Positions 56,201 to 64,000 of a DNA stretch of 64,000 nt are shown in pieces. Origin of the DNA: Paratinospora sagittata (lineage: Eukaryota > Streptophyta > Magnoliopsida > Ranunculales > Menispermaceae); NCBI GenBank assembly GCA_035771175.1, contig CM069589.1, positions 23,888,201 through 23,952,200 of the forward strand. The letters are read 5' to 3'. A program made the translations under genes and the position numbers. How positions within the stretch are numbered: the first letter of the stretch is position 1; each line of letters begins with the position of its first letter. Under the pieces are notes generated by a model. It saw nothing but the letters and a program-made list of their open reading frames with translations. It made no database searches and had not been told where the DNA came from.

Positions 56201-59200
56201 GTTCTTGTTTGATGTGTTTTCTTACCAAGAACACTTCATATACTTACAGTTTAAAACAATAGATAGCCTCTGGAAATCTCAGCACAAAAGGGATAAAATA
56301 AAGAACTTGCGAAATAATGAGGTTATCTGCAAGACAATTTGCAATTTTGATTCAGTTCGAAGGTTGTTTGGGCAAATGCAAGAATCAAGACATTCTTCTA
56401 TTTAAACACTCTTTGGAAAGCTCAGTCTAACTTGCAAAAATCTTGTGTGTTCTATCTTTGAAAATAAGAGAATGAGGGTTTTATAAAATTAGCAGTTGCA
56501 GGTTAAAGAGCAAGAGAGTAGAAAATGATTTGAATTCAAAACCTTGTTTAATCTAAAGTTGTTTTGGGCGTGCAAGACAATGGGAACAGTCAAGGTGTTA
56601 GTAGAGAATATTTTAATTAAGATAACCTAGCAAAACTGTGTAAGGAATAGAAAAATCGAGAAAGCAGAAGTGCCCACATTTTTCTTGTTAGAAATATCAG
56701 ATTTTTGTCTCAGACGTGGATAGCGCGCTATTGGGTATTTTATCATGTTCTCTATTGACAGATAGTAGACTATAGCAGGCCGATATATACAAACACGAGA
56801 CCTTGAGTTTTTTAGACTTTTCGATTGCCTGTTAGAAAGGCCTATAGCGCGCTATTTCCCATTTTACAAAAAATGAAAAGATTACGGCAAAAACTTTATA
56901 GCGAGTTATCAAAGGGGACAAAGCGCTATAGGCAATTTTCCAAAAAAACAAATGTTTATCAACACTGATAGTGCGCTAGTGCCTTCTGGAAAGTTTTGGC
57001 AAATTTCTGGATAGCCTTATTTTTGAAAAACTAAAGAACCATTCCATTAACTCAAAACATTTTGATATCAGATTAAAAACTTTTCAAAATTCAAAACACC
57101 TTGAAATTATGATTAAAATCTTTCGGAAAACATTTTTTCAAAATGAAATACTATATCGAAGTGATTTTGAAGACTTTGCAATTTTTTGAGTTTTAGTGCT
57201 CAGATTGATCGAGAAGTTACCCTACAGACCAAAGATAAAACTAAAGAATTAGACATGAGATATGTCTTCGTTCTTCGAGCTTGATCTTTGTAGACTTCGA
57301 TAGCTATTGTTTGATGTGTTGTTGATGATTAGTTGTAGTAGCTCTTAGAAAAAAAATATATAGGTGATGTGTTCTTGTTTGATGTGTTCTCTTACCAAGA
57401 ACACTTCATATACTTACAGTTTAAAACAATAGATAGCCTCTGGAAATCTCAGCACAAAAGGGATAAAATAAAGAACTTGCGAAATAATGAGGTTATCTGC
57501 ACAACAATTTGCAATTTTGATTCAGTTCGAAGGTTGTTTGGGCAAATGCAAGAATCAAGACTTTCTTCTATTTAAACACTCATTGGAAAGCTCAGTCTAA
57601 CTTGCAAAAATCTTGTGTTTTCTATCTTTGAAAATCAGAGAATGAGGGTTTTATAAAATTAGCAGTTGCAGGTTAAAGAGCAAGAGAGTAAAAATGATTT
57701 GAATTCAAAACCTTGTTTAATCGAAAGTTGTTTTGGGCGTGCGAGACAATGGGAATAATCAAGGTGTTAGTAGAGAATATTTCAATTAAGATAACCTAGC
57801 AAAACTGTGTAAGGAATAGAAAATTCGAGCAAGAAGAAGTGCCCACATTTTTCCCGTTAAAAATATCAGATTTTTGTCTCAGAAGTGGATAGCGCTCTGT
57901 TGGGTATTTTATCATGTTCTCTATTGACAGATAGCAGGCTATAGCAGGCCGATATATACAAACACGAGAGCTGGAGTTTCTTAGACTTTTCGATAGCCTG
58001 TTATCAAGACCTATAGTGCGCTATTGCCCATTTTACTAAAAATGGAAAGATCACGGCAAAAACTTTATAGCGAGTTATCAAAGGGGATAACGCGCTATAG
58101 GCAATTTTCCAGAAAAACAAATGTTTATCAACACTGATAGTGCGCTACTGCCTTCTGGAAAGTGTTGGCAAATTCCTGGATAGCCTTATTTTTGAAAAAC
58201 TAAAGAACCATTCCATTAACTCAAAACATTTTGATATCAGTTTAAAAACTTTTAAATAATTCAAAACACATTGAAATTATGATTAAAATCTTTCGGAAAA
58301 CAATTTTTCAAAATGAAATACTATATCGAAGTGATTTTGAAGACTTTGCAATTTTCTGAGTTTTAGTTGTCAGATTGATCGAGAAGTTAACCTACAGACC
58401 AAAGATAAAACTAATGAATTAGACATGAGATGTGTCTTCGTTTTTCGAGCTTGATCTTTGTAGACTTCGATAGCTATTGTTTGATGTGTTGTTGATGATT
58501 AGTTGTAGTAGCTCTTAGAAAAAGAAAAATATAGGTGATGTGTTTTTGTTTGATGTGTTCTCTTACCAAGAACACTTCATATACTTACAGTTTGAAACAA
58601 TAGATAGCCGCTGTAAATCTCAGCACAAACGGGATAAAATGAAGAAGTTGCGAAATAATGAGGTTATCTGCAAGACAGTTTGCAATTTTGATTCAGTTCC
58701 AAGGTTGTTTGGGCAAATGCAAGAATCAAGACTTTCTTCTATTTAAACACTCTTTGGAAAGCTCAGTCTAACTTGCAAAAATCTTGTGTGTTCTATCTTT
58801 GAAAATCAGAGAACGAGGGTTTTATAAAATTAGCAGTTGCAGGTTAAAGAGCAAGAGAGTACAAAATGATTTGAATTCAAAAGCTTGTTTAATCTAAAGT
58901 TGTTTTGGGCGTGCGAGACAATGGGAACAATCAAGGTGTTAGTAGAGAATATTTCAATTAAGATAACCTAGCAAAACTGTGTAAGGAATAGCAAAATTGA
59001 GCAAGCAGAAGTGCCTACATTTTTCTCGTTAGAAATATCAGATTTTTGTCTCAGACGTGGATAGCGCTCTGTTGGGCATTTTATCATGTTCTCCATTGAT
59101 AGATAGCAGGCTATAATAGGCCGATATATATAAACCCGAGAGTTTGAATTTTTTAGACTTTCCGATAGGGTGTTATCAAGGCCTATAGCGTGCCATTGCC

Positions 59201-62200
59201 CATTTTGCTAAAAATGGAAAGATCACGGCAACAACTTTATTGTGAGTTATCAAATGGGACAACGCGCTATAGGCAATTATCCAGAAAAACAAATGTTTTA
59301 TTATAGAACCCTATCAGCGTGCTATCAACACTGATAGTGTGCTAGTGCCTTCCGAAAAGTTTTGGCAAATTGCTGGATAGCCTTATTTTTGAAAAACTAA
59401 AGAACCATTCCATTAACTCAAAACATATAGATATAAGATTAAAAACATTTAAATAATTCAAAACTCATTGAAATTATGATTAAAACCTTTCGAAAAACAT
59501 TTTTTCAAAATGAAATACTATATCGAAGTGATTTTGATGACTTTGCAATTTTCAGAGTTTTAGTGCTTAGATTGATCGAGAAGTTACATTACACACCAAA
59601 GATAAAACTAATGCATTAGGCATGAGATATGTCTTCGTTATTCGAGCTTGATCTTTGTAGACTTCGATAGCTATTGTTTGATGTGTTGTTGATGATAAGT
59701 TGTAGTAGTAGCTCTTAGAAGAAAAAAAAATAGTTGATGTGTTATCTTACCAAGAACACTTCCTATACATACAGTTTAAAACAATAGATAGCCTCTGGAA
59801 ATCTCAGCACAAAATAGATAAAATGGAGAACTTGCGAAATAATGAGGTTATCTGCAAGACAGTTTGTAATTTTGATTCAGTTCGAAGGTTGTTTGGGCAA
59901 ATACAAGAATCACGACTTTCTTCTATTTAAACACTCTTTGGAAAGCTCAGTCTAACTTGCAAAAATCGTGTTTGTTCCATCTTTGAAAATCAGAGAATGA
60001 GGGTTTTATAAAATGAGCAGTTGCAGGTTAAAGAGCAAGAGAGTACAAAATGATTTGAATTCAAAACGTTGTTCAATCTAAAGTTGTTTTGGGCGTGCAA
60101 GACAATGGGAACACTCAAGGTGTTAGTAGAGAATCTTTTAATTAAGATAACCTAGCAAACCTGTGTAAGGAATCGCAAAATCGAGCAAGCAGAAGTGCCC
60201 ACATTTTTCTCGTTAGAAATATTAGACTTTTGTCTCAGACGTGGATAACGCGTTATTGGGTATTTTATCATGTTCTCTATTGACAGATAGCAGGCTATAG
60301 CAGGCCGATATATACAAACACGAGAGTTTGAGTTTTTTAGAATTTCCGATAGCGTGTTATCACGGCCTATAGTGCGCTATTGCCCATTTTACTAAAAATG
60401 GAAAGATCACGACAACAACTTTATAGCGAGTTATCAAAGGGGACAACGCGTTATAGGCAATTTTGCATAAAAACAAATGTTTTATTATAGAACCCTATCA
60501 GCGTGATATCAACACTGACAGTGCGCTAGTGCCTTCTGGAAACTTTTGGCAAATTGCTGGATAGCCTTATTTCTGAAAAACTATAGAACCATTCCATTAA
60601 CTCAAAACATATTGATGTAAGATTAAATACTTTTAAATAATTCAAAACTCATTTAAGTTATGATTAAAACCTTTCGAAAAACATTTTTTCAAAATGAAAT
60701 ACTATATCGAAGTGATTTTGAAGACTTTGCAATTTTCAGAGTTTTAGTGCTAAGATTGATCGAGAAGTTACCCTACACACCAAAGATAAAACTAATGCAT
60801 TAGGCATGAGATATGTCTTCGTTCTTCGAGCTTGATCTTTGTAGACTTCGATAGCTATTGTTTGATGTGTTGTTGATGATTAGTTGTAGTAGCCGTTAGA
60901 AAAAAAATATATAGGTGATGTGTTCTAGTTTGATGTGTTCTCTTACCAAGAACACTTCATATACCTACAGTTTAAAACAATAGATAGCCTCTGGAAATCT
61001 CAGCACAAAAGGGATAAAATAAAGAACTTGCGAAATAATGAGGTTATCTGCACAAAAGTTTGCAATTTTGATTCAGTTCGAAGGTTGTTTGGGTAAATGC
61101 AGGAATCAAGACTTTCTTCTATTTAAACACTCTTTGGAAAGCTCAGTCTAACTTGCAAAAATCTTGTGTGTTCTATCTTTGAAAATCAGAGAATGAGGGT
61201 TTTATAAAATTAGCAGTTGCAGGTTAAAGAGCAAGAGAGTAGAAAATGATTTGAATTCAAAACCTTGTTTAATCGAAAGTTATTTTGGGCGTGCGAGACA
61301 ATGGGAATAATCAAGGTGTTAGTAGAGAATATTTCAATTAAGATAACCTAGCAAAACTGTGTAAGGAATAGAAAAATCGAGCAAGCAGAAGTGCCCACAT
61401 TTTTCTCGTTAGAAATATCAGATTTTTGTCTCAGACGTGGATAGCGCGCTGTTGGGTATTTTATCATGTTCTCTATTGACAGATAGCAGGCTATAGCGGG
61501 TCGATATATACAAACACGAGAGCTTGAGTTTTTTAGACTTTTCGATAGCCTGTTATCGAGGCCTATAGCGCGCTATTACCCATTTTACAAAAAATGAAAA
61601 GATTACGGCAAAAACTTTATAACGAGTTATCAAAGGGGACAACGCGCTATAGGCAATTTTCCGGAAAAACAAATGTTTATCAGCACTGATAGTGCGCTAG
61701 TGCCTTCTGGAAAGTTTTGGCAAATTGCTGGATAGCCTTATTTTTGAAAAACTAAACAACCATTCCATTAACTCAAAACATATTGCTATAAGATTTAAAA
61801 CTTTTAAATAATTCAAAACACATTGAAATTATGATTAAAATCTTTCAAAAAACATTTTTTCAAAATGAAATACTATGTGGAAGTGATTTTGATGACTTTG
61901 CAATTTTCTGAGTTTTAGTGCTCACATTGATCGAGAAGTTACCCTACAGACCAAAGATAAAACTAATGAATTAGACATGAGATATGTCTTCGTTCTTCGA
62001 GCGTGATCTTTGTAGACTTCGATAGCTATTGTTTGATGTGTTGTTGATGATTAGTTGTAGTAGCTCTTAGAAAAAGAAAAATATAGGTGACGTGTTCTTG
62101 TTTGATGTGTTCCCTTACCAAGAACACTTCATATTCTTACAGTTTAAAATAATAGATAGCCACTGGAAATCTCAGCACAAAAGGGATAAAATGAAGAACT

Positions 62201-64000
62201 TGCGAAATAATGAGGTTATCTGCAAGACAGTTTGCAATTTTGATTCAATTCGAAGGTTGTTTGGGCAAATGCAAGAATCACGACTTTTTTCTATTTAAAC
62301 ACTCTTTGGAAAGCTCAGTCCAACTTGCAAAAATCTCGTGTGTTCTATCTTTTGAAAATCAGAGACTGAGGGTTTTATAAAATTAGCAGTTGCAGGTTAA
62401 AAAACAAGAGAGTACAAAATGATTTCAATTCAAAACCTTGTTAAATCTAAATTTTTTTTGGGCGTGCGAGACAATGGGAACAATCAAGGTGTTAGTAGAG
62501 AATATTTCAATTAAGATAAGCTAGCAAAACTGTGTCAGGAATAGAAAAATCGAGCAAGCAGAAGTGCCCACATTTTTCTTGTTAGAAATATCAAATTTTT
62601 GTCCCAGACGTGGATAGCGTGCTATTGGGTATTTTATCATGTTCTCTATTGAAAGGTAGCAGGCTATAACAGGCCGATATATACAAACCCGAGAGCTCGA
62701 GTTTTTTAGACTTTTCGATAGTGTGTTATCAAGGCCTTTAGTGCGCTATTGCCCATTTTACTAAAAATGGAAAGATCACGGCAACAACTTTATTGCGAGT
62801 TACCAAAAGGGACAACGAGCTATAGGCAATTTTGCAGAAAAACAAAAGTTTTATTATAGAACCCTTTCAGCGTTCTATCAACACTGATAGTGCGCTAGTG
62901 CCTTCTGGAAAGTTTTGGCAAATTGCTGGATAGCCTTATTTTTGAAAAACTAAAGAACCATTCCATTAACTCAAAACATATTGATATATGATTAAAAACT
63001 TTTAAATAATTCAAAACTCATTGAAATTATGATTAAAACCTTTCGGAAAACATTTTTTCAAAATGAAAAACTATACCGAAGTAATTTTGAAGACTTTGCA
63101 ATTTTCGGAGTTTTAGTGCTCAGATTGATTGAGAAGTTAACCTACACACCACAGATAAAACTAATGCATTAGACATGAGATATGTCTTCGTTCTTCGAGC
63201 TTGATCTTTGTAGACTTCGATAACTATTGTTTGATGTGTTGTTGATGATAAGTTGTAGTAGCTCTTAGAAAAAAAAATATAGGTGATTTGTTCTTGTTTG
63301 ATGTGTTCTTTTACCAAGAACACTTCATATACTTACAGTTTGAAACAATACATAGCCTCTAGAAATCTCAGCACAAAAGGGATAAAATGAAGAACTTGCA
63401 AAATAATGAGGTTATCTACAAGACAATTTGCAATTTTGATTAAGTTCAAAGGTTGTTTGGGCAAATGCAAGAATCACGACTTTCTTCTATTTAAACACAC
63501 TTTGGAAATATCAGTCTCACTTGCAAAAATCACGTGTGTTCTATCTTTTTGAAAATCAGAGAATGAGGGTTTTATAAAATTAGCAGTAGCAGGTTAAAGA
63601 GCAAGAGAGTACAAAATGACTTGAATTCAAAACCTTTTTTAATCTAAAGTTGTTTTGGGCGTGCGAGACAATGGGAACAATCAAGGTGTTAGTAGAGAAT
63701 ATTTCAATTAAGATAACCTAGCAAAACTGTGTAAGGAATAGAAAAATCGAGCAAGCTGAAGTGCCCACATTTTTCTTGTTAGAAATATCAGATTTTTGTC
63801 TCAGACGTGGATAGCGCGCTATTTGCATTTTTTCATGTTCTCTATTGACATATAGCAAGGTATAACAGGGCGATATATACAACCCCGAGAGCTCGAGTTT
63901 TTTAGACTTTCGGATAGCGTGTTATCAAGGCCTATAGCGCGCTATTGCCCATTTTACTAAAAATGGAAAGATCACGGCAACAACTTTATAGCGAGTTATC
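53272..64000. repeat. Satellite array of LTR-derived monomers of about 1.17-1.20 kb (nine full periods, open at the right edge)
   Basis: Taking AAGGCC before TATAGCGCGCTATTGCCC as phase mark, it falls at 53310, 54504, 55647, 56842, 58011, 59183, 60367, 61563, 62736 and 63932. The periods are 1194, 1143, 1195, 1169, 1172, 1184, 1196, 1173 and 1196 bp. The shorter units mostly lack about 27 bp (TTATTATAGAACCCTATCAG-type segment); the 1143-bp unit lacks about 50 bp elsewhere (near 54995). Each monomer carries several ATAGCGCGCTAT palindromes and, on the minus strand, a TATA-like sequence in the same context as the element A LTR. The 68-aa frame repeated in most monomers starts at GTG, not ATG, and is broken in one copy, so it is not annotated as a gene. 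Confidence 0.93.

Noticed and set aside
53863..62298. Conserved 68-aa reading frame in most satellite monomers
   Set aside because: It begins at GTG rather than ATG, lacks its start in the copy near 59.73 kb, has an in-frame TAG in the copy near 60.93 kb, and is explained by high monomer similarity. No domain is recognised.

Overview
The window looks like repeat-dense nuclear DNA from a flowering plant, probably a eudicot. It is AT-rich, it contains a plant dirigent gene, and nearly everything else is LTR-retrotransposon material of plant lineages: Ty3/gypsy chromovirus, Ty3/gypsy Tat/Athila-like, and Ty1/copia SIRE/Maximus. No bacterial operon, rRNA, tRNA gene or CRISPR array is visible. Only one intact host gene is seen, a dirigent-family gene at about 3.66-4.27 kb (+).

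Layout. 1-6130: AT-rich intergenic DNA with an AT tandem repeat and the dirigent gene. 6131-9297: a solo-type SIRE-like LTR split by a Tat/Athila-like solo LTR. 9600-45492: best read as one old minus-strand SIRE-like Ty1/copia element (related outer LTRs, 5-bp flank AAGTG on both sides, initiator-Met primer site beside the right LTR), enlarged by nested insertions. On its left side the nest is five levels deep: LTR A contains LTR B, which contains LTR C (TSD TTACA), which contains a full chromovirus of about 15.2 kb (TSD ATGAA), which contains two solo LTRs (TSDs GTTGC/GTTCC and TGAGG). On its right side lie a truncated copia gag-pol, further solo LTRs, a LINE fragment, and captured host-gene pieces.

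Host-gene capture at 33.2-35.2 kb. The two halves of a class I ribonucleotide reductase small-subunit sequence lie back to back on opposite strands, broken between the diiron ExxH motif and the radical tyrosine. The C-terminal half is fused in frame to a SNF2-type helicase fragment resembling plant CHR24/ERCC6-like. The fusion is interrupted by a palindromic tRNA-like SINE dimer. A possible prenylcysteine (farnesylcysteine) lyase first exon lies at 36.98 kb.

45.66-53.05 kb: a further LTR, then the 3' LTR and degenerate pol of a second chromovirus, cut inside reverse transcriptase by a SINE-like fragment. 53.27-64.0 kb: a tandem array of monomers of about 1.17-1.20 kb (nine full periods, running off the right edge). 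The monomers resemble the U3/TATA part of the SIRE-like LTRs, so this is an LTR-derived satellite.

None of the retroelement reading frames is intact; all carry stops, frameshifts or lost catalytic residues. Family names rest on motif recognition by eye and were not checked by any search.
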